Origin: an uncultured Prevotellaceae bacterium
GTDB taxonomy: Bacteria > Bacteroidota > Bacteroidia > Bacteroidales > Bacteroidaceae
Length of the DNA: 15,187 bases
Direction of reading: 5' to 3'
NCBI GenBank assembly: GCA_946403615.1
Contig: CAMJAO010000021.1
Span: forward strand, 1-15,187
Positions 8,152 through 15,187 of this stretch are shown here, in pieces (position 1 is the stretch's first letter; each line of letters begins with the position of its first letter). Position numbers and translations under genes: made by a program. The notes under the pieces were generated by a model. That model did no database searches and was not told the DNA's origin. It worked only from the letters and a program-made list of their open reading frames with translations.

Positions 8152-8204
8152 TGGCTTAGTGTGCTAATCACGCTCTTTCCTCGGGGAGAGACGGAGTGGG
8201 GCTT
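8107..8204 (+). repeat. Intergenic composite repeat element, copy 2 (pump/channel junction)
   Basis: Nonamers GAAGTTAAA, GAAGTAAAA and GACGTGAGT at 8107-8133 are followed by an ACTCC segment and a G/C-rich right half at 8166-8204. The right half aligns with 4920-4956 of copy 1 at 29 of 37 positions, with one 2-bp gap. The pump's reading frame continues through the nonamers and stops at 8149-8151 inside the element. Confidence 0.7.
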
Positions 8205-8222
8205 CTTCTAAAAACAAATACA

Positions 8223-9575
8223 ATGAAAAAAATACTTATAGCCATAGCATTACTCTCTGGACTGACGGTATCGGCCCAGACCTATACCGTGGAACAACTG
8301 GTGGATTCGGCATTGCACAACAATGTGAAGGTGCGCAATGCGCAATTGAGCGTCGAGGCTGCCCAACAACAAAAGAAGGAGGTGTTTACAAAGTTCTTCC
8401 CGACAGTCAGCGGCACGGGATTGTGGTTCAATGCCAACCGCGGCATGGCGGAGATGAAAATCGACCCCAAATCGATGGTGCCTGAGACCTTGCAGCAGAT
8501 GATGGCGCAATATGCGCAGTTGTTGCCTCCCGAGATTATGGGCGCTTTCGGGTCATTGGCCAATCCTATCACGCTCTCGATGATGAAAAACGGCACTATC
8601 GCCAGTGTCATGGCCGTGCAACCGGTGTTTGCGGGAGGCCAGATTGTCAATGGCAACAAATTGGCGAAGGTGGGCGCTGAGGCGAGCGAACTGCAACTGC
8701 GTTTGTCGGAAAACGAAGTGGAGAAGACCACCGAGCAGTATTTCTGGCAATTGGCGTCGCTGCAAGAGAAGATGAAAACCATCGCTGCCGTGGAGGAACT
8801 GCTCAACGGCATCAATAAAGACGTGACTGTGGCTGTGAAGGCTGGCGTGGCCATGCGCAATGACCTCCTGCAGGTGCAATTGCGCCAGAATGAGGTGGAG
8901 AGCCAAAAGGTGAAACTGCAAAACGGAATCTCTGTCTTGCAGATGCTCCTGGCACAGTATTGCGGACTGAAATCCACGGATTTCCAACTCAGTTATGATG
9001 TGAACACGGCGATGACCCTTGCCGCCCGTCATGACCATCAGCAGGCATTGTATAACACGACGGAATATCAGTTGCTCAACAAACAGGTGGAGGCTGCCCG
9101 ATTGCAAAAACGGATGGAAGTGGGTAAAAACCTGCCTACCGTGGCTGTCGGCGCAGGATATAATTACCACAACCTGATGGACCGCGACCACACTTTCGGC
9201 ATGATATTCGCCACCGTGGCTGTGCCTATCTCTGACTGGTGGGGCGGTTCACATGCCATCAAAAGGAGGAATCTGGAGTTGCAGAAAGCGCAGGAGCAGT
9301 TGGACGACAATGCCCAACTCTTGAAAATCCGTATGCAGAAGGCGTGGAATGATGTGGAGGAGGCGTATCAGCAACTCACCATCGCTGACCGCAGCATTGA
9401 ACAGGCTGAGGAAAATCTGCGCCTGAACCGTGATTATTATCAGGCGGGAACCTCTCGCATGAGCGACCTGCTCGAAGCGCAATTGCTCTACCAGCAGGCC
9501 TTAGACAAACGCACCGATGCCTTCGCCGACTACCAAAACAAAGTAATAGAATACCGCCAGGCGGTAGGGGAGTAA
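8223..9575 (+). CDS. TolC-like outer-membrane efflux channel protein
   Basis: This 450-residue protein of the outer-membrane efflux protein (OEP/TolC) family forms the exit duct of the tripartite pump. I chose ATG 8223 over the in-frame ATG at 8196 because it begins a standard signal peptide, MKKILIAIALLSGLTVSAQ, with cleavage before TYTVEQLV. The mature protein opens with the typical VEQLVDSALHNNVKVRNAQLSVEAA helix start. It then has two similar halves of long Gln/Glu/Ala-rich helices, and a second-half signature near LRLNRDYYQAGTSRMSDLLEAQLLYQQ. Its length is normal. It is the third and last gene of the operon, 71 bp after the pump, and is followed by an inverted heptamer array that probably ends transcription. 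Confidence 0.92.
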   Translation: MKKILIAIALLSGLTVSAQTYTVEQLVDSALHNNVKVRNAQLSVEAAQQQKKEVFTKFFPTVSGTGLWFNANRGMAEMKIDPKSMVPETLQQMMAQYAQLLPPEIMGAFGSLANPITLSMMKNGTIASVMAVQPVFAGGQIVNGNKLAKVGAEASELQLRLSENEVEKTTEQYFWQLASLQEKMKTIAAVEELLNGINKDVTVAVKAGVAMRNDLLQVQLRQNEVESQKVKLQNGISVLQMLLAQYCGLKSTDFQLSYDVNTAMTLAARHDHQQALYNTTEYQLLNKQVEAARLQKRMEVGKNLPTVAVGAGYNYHNLMDRDHTFGMIFATVAVPISDWWGGSHAIKRRNLELQKAQEQLDDNAQLLKIRMQKAWNDVEEAYQQLTIADRSIEQAEENLRLNRDYYQAGTSRMSDLLEAQLLYQQALDKRTDAFADYQNKVIEYRQAVGE

Positions 9576-9576
9576 G

Positions 9577-9670
9577 CAGAGGTGAGAGGTTGGAGGTAAG
9601 AGGTAAGAGATTACTTCGCTAATAAAGGACTATTCTCTCACCTCCAACCTCTCACCTCCAACCTCTTGCC
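9577..9670. terminator. Inverted heptamer array between convergent genes, probable two-way terminator
   Basis: The left arm consists of GAGGTGA-, GAGGTTG- and GAGGTAA-like heptamers (about 9580-9613). The right arm (about 9634-9670) carries their reverse complements (ACCTCCA, ACCTCTC, ACCTCTT). The arms can pair in several registers into a long hairpin around a roughly 20-base loop. It lies between the TolC-like gene ending at 9575 and the nuclease gene ending at 9673 on the other strand. Both the structure and the convergent setting suggest a bidirectional terminator; no strong T-run is present. Confidence 0.55.
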
Positions 9671-9672
9671 TC

Positions 9673-10698
9673 TTACAACTTCCAATCACTGGTATTGACG
9701 GCTCTTTCCACTTCCTCTTCTATGTCGTCGGGAAGGTTGCAGAAAAAGTCTATGCCTGTCCTTTGTTCCAGTTCGTCAATACTGATGGCGTATTTCTTCA
9801 GGTCTTCTTTTGTCCGTGACACATTTTCGTGGAGACTCCAGAAACCAAGCGCCTTGTATTGATTGTTTTTCACACACAAGACAGCCATGTAGTAATATCT
9901 GGGAACGGTCAGACCGGTTCCCGTGGTGGTCAGTTGGTCATAGATGGTGGCCGCTTTCACCACATAGAGTGTATCGCGGAAACTGTCGATATTCCATTTG
10001 TTGGTCACCTGCTGCTCCATGTTTTGCCACAATCCGCCGTTATGAGCCTGATACTGCGGCATCATGTTGCTGTAATAGAAAGTATGGGTATTCTGCTCTA
10101 TTGAACAGAGACGGTCGCTCGAAGGACACAAGTGACCACGCGAGAAATTGGTGGTGAAGTCGCTCTTGTTGGTACGGTATCTCGACGGGATATTGGGATC
10201 GTCGCCCCACGCGTCGGTACGCGACACGTTCTTGTAGGAGTTGCCCTTGTGCATCTGATAGGCCACCCATCGTGCCAGCCGTTTGTCGCAGTCATATTCC
10301 AAACCGAAAGTGATGCCGTAGTCTTTGGTGTTGTGAATGCTGAGAATATCCATGCTACCCTCGCGCAGATGTGGATATTCCAACAGCATAGCCCTTGGAT
10401 TGGTGTTCTTGTTCACATTGTTGTTTGGCGGGTCGGGCGTCACATTATCATCGTAGTAAAACTCGATATACTCCACATTGGAGAAAAGCACGGCACGGTT
10501 GGCCGAACCGTCGTTAAACACGTTGTTCCACCCTTTATTGCCTACTTTTTGCAATCGGTCGAGTGACGAGATCTTCACATCGAAGGTGGTGCCGTCGGTC
10601 ATGTGATACCGCAGCATATTGGGTTCGTGCTCGTCGGTCTGTGCCTTCAGGCTGACAGCTATCAAAACCGTGAGGAGTATAGTCAGTAGTCTTTTCAT
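9673..10698 (-). CDS. Secreted DNA/RNA non-specific endonuclease (NUC1 family)
   Basis: This 341-residue exported nuclease has the signal peptide MKRLLTILLTVLIAVSLKAQ. The catalytic domain spans roughly residues 105-330. The family's DRGH active-site motif appears as SRGH at residues 186-189 in NFSRGHLCPSSDR, keeping the catalytic His189 but with Ser for the first Asp. The metal-binding part is kept as SNMMPQYQAHNGGLWQNMEQ, with Asn220 the likely magnesium ligand. Residues about 28-82 (MLRYHMTDGTTFDVKISSLD up to SNVEYIEFY) resemble a small domain common in exported Bacteroidetes proteins. A Pro/Asn-rich linker follows at about 85-102. The enzyme probably cleaves nucleic acid outside the cell or in the periplasm, for nutrition or clearing extracellular DNA; that role is inferred. 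Confidence 0.88.
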   Translation of the reverse strand: MKRLLTILLTVLIAVSLKAQTDEHEPNMLRYHMTDGTTFDVKISSLDRLQKVGNKGWNNVFNDGSANRAVLFSNVEYIEFYYDDNVTPDPPNNNVNKNTNPRAMLLEYPHLREGSMDILSIHNTKDYGITFGLEYDCDKRLARWVAYQMHKGNSYKNVSRTDAWGDDPNIPSRYRTNKSDFTTNFSRGHLCPSSDRLCSIEQNTHTFYYSNMMPQYQAHNGGLWQNMEQQVTNKWNIDSFRDTLYVVKAATIYDQLTTTGTGLTVPRYYYMAVLCVKNNQYKALGFWSLHENVSRTKEDLKKYAISIDELEQRTGIDFFCNLPDDIEEEVERAVNTSDWKL

Positions 10699-10717
10699 AT
10701 ATGGTTTATGGTTGAAT

Positions 10718-10887
10718 TAGCCTCCCCCTGTCCCCTCAGAAGGAAATGGAAACCTGATTGGGGTTTCTTCAGGGTTTAGACCTTATTTGGTTTAGTAATC
10801 GGTTTAGTAAACATAAAGTTCATATCTCAAAGATTTCGGTCTTGGCGTACTGTTTGCTCCCTTCACCCTTTGGAGAGGGGTGAGGCC
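10718..10887. repeat. Repeat remnants in the gap upstream of the nuclease gene
   Basis: The 191-bp gap between the nuclease and the CHR transporter holds a G/C-rich stem at about 10858-10885 (CTTCACCC pairing with GGGTGAGG, then CCTTTT). A similar stretch lies in the opposite orientation at about 10722-10742. Both resemble the right half of the element in the efflux operon. The 10-bp direct repeat GGTTTAGTAA is at 10789-10798 and 10801-10810. I found no convincing Bacteroidetes promoter for the nuclease gene here. Confidence 0.4.
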
Positions 10888-10889
10888 TT

Positions 10890-11465
10890 TTAATATAACA
10901 GTACCAATCCGGCGAAACCTGCATAGCAAATCATACGGATGGGGTTGATCTTGAGAAATTTCGTGCCTACAAAGGTGGCGATGAACAGAGCGGTGCTCAC
11001 GCAGAACCGCCATAGATTGATGCTAGGCGCGGAGAAGTTCTCCACGTTCATCAGCATGAGTGTGGCGGCGGCAAGCAATCCTACCACAGCAGGCCGTAAA
11101 CCGCTGAAGATGTCTTTCACGATCTTTGATTCCATGTATTTCATGAGAATCTTGGCAATGAGAATCATCAGGATGAACGACGGCAGTACCAGTGCGAATG
11201 TGGCGATGCCGCTGCCCAAGATGGCCATGCTGTCGCTCATGCCGGCATTGTGCACAGCAGTATATCCGCAGTAGGTGGCCGAGTTGATGCCGATGGGCCC
11301 TGGTGTCATCTGGCTGACGGCCACAACATTGGTGAATTGCGCCGATGTCATCCAATCGTTGTTGCGCACCACTTCGGTCTGGATGAGCGACAACATGCCG
11401 TAGCCGCCGCCAAACCCAAACAGGCCTATTTTGAAGAAGGTGTAAAACAACTTGAGGAAAATCAT
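10890..11465 (-). CDS. Half-size chromate-family (CHR) transporter, second subunit
   Basis: This 191-residue inner-membrane protein consists of one CHR domain, the short form of the ChrA family; full-length ChrA fuses two such domains. The N-terminal signature FFKIGLFGFGGGYGMLSLI and the motif MTPGPIGIN (PGP at residues 55-57) are intact, followed by four or five hydrophobic helices. Its ATG overlaps the stop of the preceding CHR gene by four bases (ATGA), so the two are translationally coupled and probably form a heterodimer. Known short CHR pairs export chromate, but in gut or oral anaerobes the natural substrate is uncertain, so the chromate label is a family name rather than a proven function. 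Confidence 0.85.
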   Translation of the reverse strand: MIFLKLFYTFFKIGLFGFGGGYGMLSLIQTEVVRNNDWMTSAQFTNVVAVSQMTPGPIGINSATYCGYTAVHNAGMSDSMAILGSGIATFALVLPSFILMILIAKILMKYMESKIVKDIFSGLRPAVVGLLAAATLMLMNVENFSAPSINLWRFCVSTALFIATFVGTKFLKINPIRMICYAGFAGLVLLY

Positions 11466-12031
11466 GATTCAGCGTTATCTTCAGAGGTGCTTTCTGTGTT
11501 ATTGACGAATTTTCCGAAGAGATAGCCGCCCGCTCCGGCAGCGATAATCACATAGATGGGGTTTACCCCCAAGAGCCAAATCAGCAACGTGCTGATGATG
11601 GGTATCCAGCAGTTGGTCAGAGTGATGTTGGCTCTCTTGGCGAGATTGAAGGTCGGCACGGCTATCAAAGCCACGACTGCCGGACGGATGCCGTTGAAGA
11701 TGGCTGCCACCACTTTGTTGTCTTGAAACTGCTGGAAAAACATCGCTATCAGCAGGATGATGACAAACGAGGGTAGGGCGGTGCCCAAAGCCGTGCACAA
11801 CGCACCCAATATGCCCCGCTTCTTATAGCCGATAAACACACTCATATTGATGGCGAAGACACCCGGGCAACTCTGTGCGATGGCTATGAGGTCGAGACAC
11901 TCTTCTTTCGTCAGCCATTGGTGGTTCTCCACCACTTCGCGTTCGATAATGGGTATCATGGCGTATCCCCCGCCCAGGGTGAATGCGCCAATCTTGAAAA
12001 ACGTCTTAAAACCGTCCCAATAGAAACCCAT
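11462..12031 (-). CDS. Half-size chromate-family (CHR) transporter, first subunit
   Basis: This 189-residue single-domain CHR membrane protein is the partner of the downstream gene. It shows the family start FFKIGAFTLGGGYAMIPII and the segment QSCPGVFAIN, where the usual PGP motif is PGV (residues 56-58). Hydrophobic helices follow to about residue 172. The tail NNTESTSEDNAES is acidic and likely cytoplasmic. The gene begins 147 bp after the purL stop on the same strand, with a heptamer array between them. I saw no clear promoter in that gap, so it may be read from upstream. Confidence 0.85.
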   Translation of the reverse strand: MGFYWDGFKTFFKIGAFTLGGGYAMIPIIEREVVENHQWLTKEECLDLIAIAQSCPGVFAINMSVFIGYKKRGILGALCTALGTALPSFVIILLIAMFFQQFQDNKVVAAIFNGIRPAVVALIAVPTFNLAKRANITLTNCWIPIISTLLIWLLGVNPIYVIIAAGAGGYLFGKFVNNTESTSEDNAES

Positions 12032-12035
12032 TTTT

Positions 12036-12175
12036 GAATTACGAATTATGAATTTTGAATGTTGGATTGTCGCTGCGCGATGACGAATTGTGAATGATGA
12101 ATGATGTTACCAATTCTTCATTTTTTCATTCTTCATCGGCCACAGACCGACAATTCCTTATTCCTCATTCCAAAT
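12036..12175. repeat. Inverted heptamer array between purL and the CHR genes
   Basis: Heptamer variants of GAATTNN (CGAATTA, TGAATTT, CGAATTG, TGAATGA twice) fill about 12037-12108. Their complements (CAATTCT, TTCATTC, CAATTCC, TCATTCC) fill about 12111-12172, so the region can fold into long imperfect hairpins. It has the same design as the array at 9577-9670 but a different heptamer. It may end or attenuate purL transcription. Confidence 0.6.
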
Positions 12176-12178
12176 GTG

Positions 12179-15100
12179 TCATTTCACATTCTCAATCCAC
12201 TTTCTCGCATTGACGAATGCTTCTATCCACGGGGTCACCTCGTCGTTGAGATGAGCGGCGGGATAGCAACCGCACTGCCAGGGGAAGATGGCTCGCTCCA
12301 AGTGAGGCATCATGGCCAGATGACGGCCGTCGGCGCTGCAGATGCCTGCCACGTCGTAATCTGAGCCGTTGGGGTTGGCGGGATAGCCGCTGTAGTTGTA
12401 TTTTGCCACCACATGGTACTTGTCTGCAGACTCGGGCAGAGAGAATTTACCCTCGCCATGAGCCACCCAGATGCCGAGTTTGCTGCCGCTCAGCGAGCCG
12501 AACATCACACTCTTGTTCTCGGGAATGGCCACGCCCAGATAGCCGCTCTCAAATTTGTGCGAGTCGTTGTGCAACATACGTGCGCGTTGCTCGTGCTCAG
12601 GGTTGATGAGGTTGAGTTCCACCATCAGTTGGCAACCGTTGCAGATACCCAACGACAGCGTGTCCTTACGGGCATAGAAACGGTCGAGCGCCTCTTTTGC
12701 CTTCGGATTGTAGAGGAAGGCGCCGGCCCAACCTTTCGCACTGCCCAGCACATCGCTGTTGGAGAATCCTCCGCAGAACACAATCATATTGATGTCTTCC
12801 AGTGTCTCGCGTCCGCTGATGAGATCAGTCATCATCACGTCTTTCACGTCGAAACCGGCCAGATAGAGTGAGTAAGCCATCTCGCGCTCACCATTGGTGC
12901 CTTTTTCGCGGATGATGGCGGCTTTCACGCCCGATGCGTTGCGGCGGTCAGCGCTGATGCCATACTGCGACAACTTGCCGCTGAATCCTTTGGGCAGCTT
13001 GATTTCCACGGGTTGGCTCTTGTAGTTGTTGAAGCGCTCACGGGCCTTACCGTTCTTGCTTTGTTTGCGGTCGAGCAGGTATGAGGTGCGATACCACACA
13101 TCACGCAGGGCATCGATGTCGAACGTGTGTGTGTAGTCATCTTTCTTGATGGTGATGGTGCGCTCTTTGGGAGCGGGATAACCTATCTTGGCGAAACCTA
13201 CGCCCATGTCTTCGAGATATTCACGCAGGTCGTTCTTATGCTCGTCGCTCACCTGGATGATGACGCCGGGATTCTCTGCGAAGAGTGTCTTCACAAGGTC
13301 GTCGCCGCCCATGTCATGCAGATTGATGTGCATACCGCCAGTCGTGTTGGCAAAACACATCTCCAACAAGGTGGTAATCAGTCCGCCTGCGCTGATGTCA
13401 TGGCCAGCCATAATCCAGCCGCGGCGAATCAACTCCTGAATGGCGTTGAAACAGTCGGTGAAATACTCGGGGTTCTCGACGGTAGGCACATCGCTGCCCA
13501 CGCGTCCCAGGGTCTGAGCGAAGGCAGAACCGCCGAGGCGCTGCTCGCAGAAACTGAAGTCGATATGATAGAGTGATGAGTTTTTGTCGTTGACCATCAC
13601 GGGCGACACCACCTTGCGGATGTCGCTCACCTCGCCGCCTGATGTGACGATGACCGTTCCCGGAGAGATGATCTTCTCGCCGTTGGGATATTGCTGACTG
13701 AGTGAGAGCGAGTCTTTACCCGTTGGCACGTTGATGCCGAGGGCGCAACAGAAGTCGCTCAACGCCTCGACAGCACTATAGAGACGGGCATCCTCACCTT
13801 TCTGCGAACGGCAGGGCCACATCCAGTTGGCTGAGAGCGAGAGGCTCTTCATGCCGTCGGCCAAAGGCGCCCAAACGATGTTGGTCAATGACTCGGCCAC
13901 TGACAGCACGCTGCCTGCCTCGGGCGATGCCAGTCCGGCTTGCGGGGCATGACCGAGCGCTGTGGCGATGCCTTTGCGGCCACGGTAGTCGAGTGCCACC
14001 ACGCCACAGTCTGACAACGGCAACTGCAACTCGCCCTGACATTGCTGGCGGGCTATCTTACCGGTCACAGAACGGTCCACTTTATTGGTCAGCCAGTCTT
14101 TGCAGGCCACCGCCTCCAATTGCAGCACACGCTGCAGATAGTCGTCAATCTGTGCCTGAGTGTAGGTCACTCCCTCGTAAGTGCGCTCCACGGTCTCGTC
14201 GCGCATAATGGTCTTGGGAGAGTGACCGAACATCTGCGCCACATCCAGATCGAAGGGTTTCACACCATCGCCCTGTACAAACGAGAAATGAGCGTCGCCG
14301 GTCGTCTCGCCCACCACATACAGCGGGGCACGCTCGCGCTCGGCGATACGGCGCACATGGTCGATATGCTTCTCGTCGATGAGCAGGCCCATGCGCTCCT
14401 GACTCTCATTGGCGATAATCTCTTTGGCCGAGAGTGTGGTGTCGCCGATGGGCAGTTGAGTCATGTCGATGCGGCCGCCGCACTCCTCTACCAGTTCAGA
14501 GAGGCAGTTGAGGTGACCGGCCGAACCGTGGTCGTGAATGCTCACCACGGGGTTGACCTCTTCTTCGCAGAGTGCGCGCACCAGATTATAGGCACGTTTC
14601 TGCATCTCGGGGTTGGCGCGCTGCACGGCGTTCAGTTCGATGCCGTTGGAATAACGGCCTGTGTCTACCGACGACACACTGCCGCCGCCCAGACCGATAC
14701 GGTAGTTGTCACCACCCACGACCACGATTTTGTTGCCTTTCTGCGGCTCACGTTTCAGACAGTCGCGCTTGGTGCCGTAGCCCACACCGCCAGCCAACAT
14801 GATGACTTTGTCGTAAGCGTATTTCTCGTCGCCCTCCTGATGCTCGAAGGTCAGCACCGAACCGCAGATGAGCGGCTGGCCGAACTTGTTGCCGAAATCG
14901 GAGGCACCGTTTGAGGCTTTGATGAGTATCTGCTCAGGTGTCTGATAGAGCCATTGGCGCACGGGGAGAATGTCTTCCCAGTCGCGCAGTTCCACGTCTT
15001 TTCCTTCGTCGCCTTTCAACCGGGGATAAGCGGTCATATACACTGCGGTGCCGGCGATGGGCCATGAACCCGTGCCGCCGCCCATACGGTCGCGTATCTC

Positions 15101-15187
15101 GCCGCCGGTGCCGGTGGCTGCGCCGTTAAATGGCTCCACGGTGGTGGGGAAATTGTGGGTCTCGGCTTTCAGCGAGATGACGCTCTC
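12179..15187 (-). CDS. purL: Phosphoribosylformylglycinamidine synthase, N-terminus beyond the window
   Basis: Large single-chain PurL converts FGAR, glutamine and ATP to FGAM in de novo purine synthesis. The visible 1002 residues correspond to all but roughly the first fifth of a typical 1230-1300-residue protein. The frame stays open to the right edge: upstream of the GTG at 15139 it reads ETHNFPTTVEPFNGAATGTG, a conserved PurL motif, so that GTG is an internal valine and not the start. The two AIRS-like synthase halves follow (HDHGSAGHL; AGHDISAGGL). The C-terminal class-I glutaminase domain has the nucleophile in GICNGCQ (Cys codon 12641-12643) and the catalytic His-X-Glu in MPHLER (His codon 12302-12304). 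The protein ends WIENVK before TGA. No damage is visible. Confidence 0.96.
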   Translation of the reverse strand, partial: ESVISLKAETHNFPTTVEPFNGAATGTGGEIRDRMGGGTGSWPIAGTAVYMTAYPRLKGDEGKDVELRDWEDILPVRQWLYQTPEQILIKASNGASDFGNKFGQPLICGSVLTFEHQEGDEKYAYDKVIMLAGGVGYGTKRDCLKREPQKGNKIVVVGGDNYRIGLGGGSVSSVDTGRYSNGIELNAVQRANPEMQKRAYNLVRALCEEEVNPVVSIHDHGSAGHLNCLSELVEECGGRIDMTQLPIGDTTLSAKEIIANESQERMGLLIDEKHIDHVRRIAERERAPLYVVGETTGDAHFSFVQGDGVKPFDLDVAQMFGHSPKTIMRDETVERTYEGVTYTQAQIDDYLQRVLQLEAVACKDWLTNKVDRSVTGKIARQQCQGELQLPLSDCGVVALDYRGRKGIATALGHAPQAGLASPEAGSVLSVAESLTNIVWAPLADGMKSLSLSANWMWPCRSQKGEDARLYSAVEALSDFCCALGINVPTGKDSLSLSQQYPNGEKIISPGTVIVTSGGEVSDIRKVVSPVMVNDKNSSLYHIDFSFCEQRLGGSAFAQTLGRVGSDVPTVENPEYFTDCFNAIQELIRRGWIMAGHDISAGGLITTLLEMCFANTTGGMHINLHDMGGDDLVKTLFAENPGVIIQVSDEHKNDLREYLEDMGVGFAKIGYPAPKERTITIKKDDYTHTFDIDALRDVWYRTSYLLDRKQSKNGKARERFNNYKSQPVEIKLPKGFSGKLSQYGISADRRNASGVKAAIIREKGTNGEREMAYSLYLAGFDVKDVMMTDLISGRETLEDINMIVFCGGFSNSDVLGSAKGWAGAFLYNPKAKEALDRFYARKDTLSLGICNGCQLMVELNLINPEHEQRARMLHNDSHKFESGYLGVAIPENKSVMFGSLSGSKLGIWVAHGEGKFSLPESADKYHVVAKYNYSGYPANPNGSDYDVAGICSADGRHLAMMPHLERAIFPWQCGCYPAAHLNDEVTPWIEAFVNARKWIENVK

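Noticed and set aside
14042..14914. 290-codon plus-strand open frame
   Set aside because: It lies antisense to conserved purL sequence and shows no recognisable protein features.
15137..15139. GTG at 15139 as the purL start
   Set aside because: The upstream frame stays open and encodes the conserved ETHNFPTTVEP motif, so this is an internal valine; the real start is beyond the right edge.

Overview
The window looks like a chromosome segment of a Bacteroidales bacterium, most likely Prevotella or a close relative. The evidence is a BspA-type leucine-rich-repeat surface protein, a large single-chain PurL, an AraC-controlled lipoprotein/RND/TolC efflux operon, promoters of the Bacteroidetes TTG-N19-TAnnTTTG type, almost no Shine-Dalgarno sequences, and intergenic arrays of short 7- or 9-bp repeats. 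Genus is inferred from these habits; there is no rRNA or other species marker.

Layout, left to right. Positions 1-2374 (minus): the first 791 codons of a secreted BspA-like LRR protein that runs off the left edge. 2654-3556 (minus): an AraC-family regulator. 3557-3746: a shared divergent control region with a good Bacteroidetes promoter and three copies of a 14-bp motif that I propose as the regulator's binding sites. 3747-9575 (plus): a complete tripartite efflux operon of lipoprotein adaptor, RND pump and TolC-like outer-membrane channel. Its two gene junctions hold two diverged copies of one repeat element, which supplies the adaptor's stop codon and the last residues of the pump. 9577-9670: an inverted heptamer array between convergent genes. 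9673-10698 (minus): a secreted DNA/RNA non-specific endonuclease. 10890-12031 (minus): two half-size chromate-family (CHR) transporters overlapping by ATGA. 12036-12175: a second inverted heptamer array. 12179-15187 (minus): PurL, the purine-pathway FGAM synthase, with its N-terminus off the right edge.

The regulator and efflux operon form the main functional unit: the AraC protein probably senses a small molecule and switches on export of toxic compounds across both membranes, while controlling its own expression. The CHR pair lies 147 bp downstream of purL on the same strand and may be co-transcribed with it. I see no CRISPR array, tRNA, rRNA, insertion sequence, phage gene or defence system. 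The least-explained signals are the repeat elements at gene ends, the proposed operator set, and the uncharacterised N-terminal domains of the LRR protein and the nuclease.
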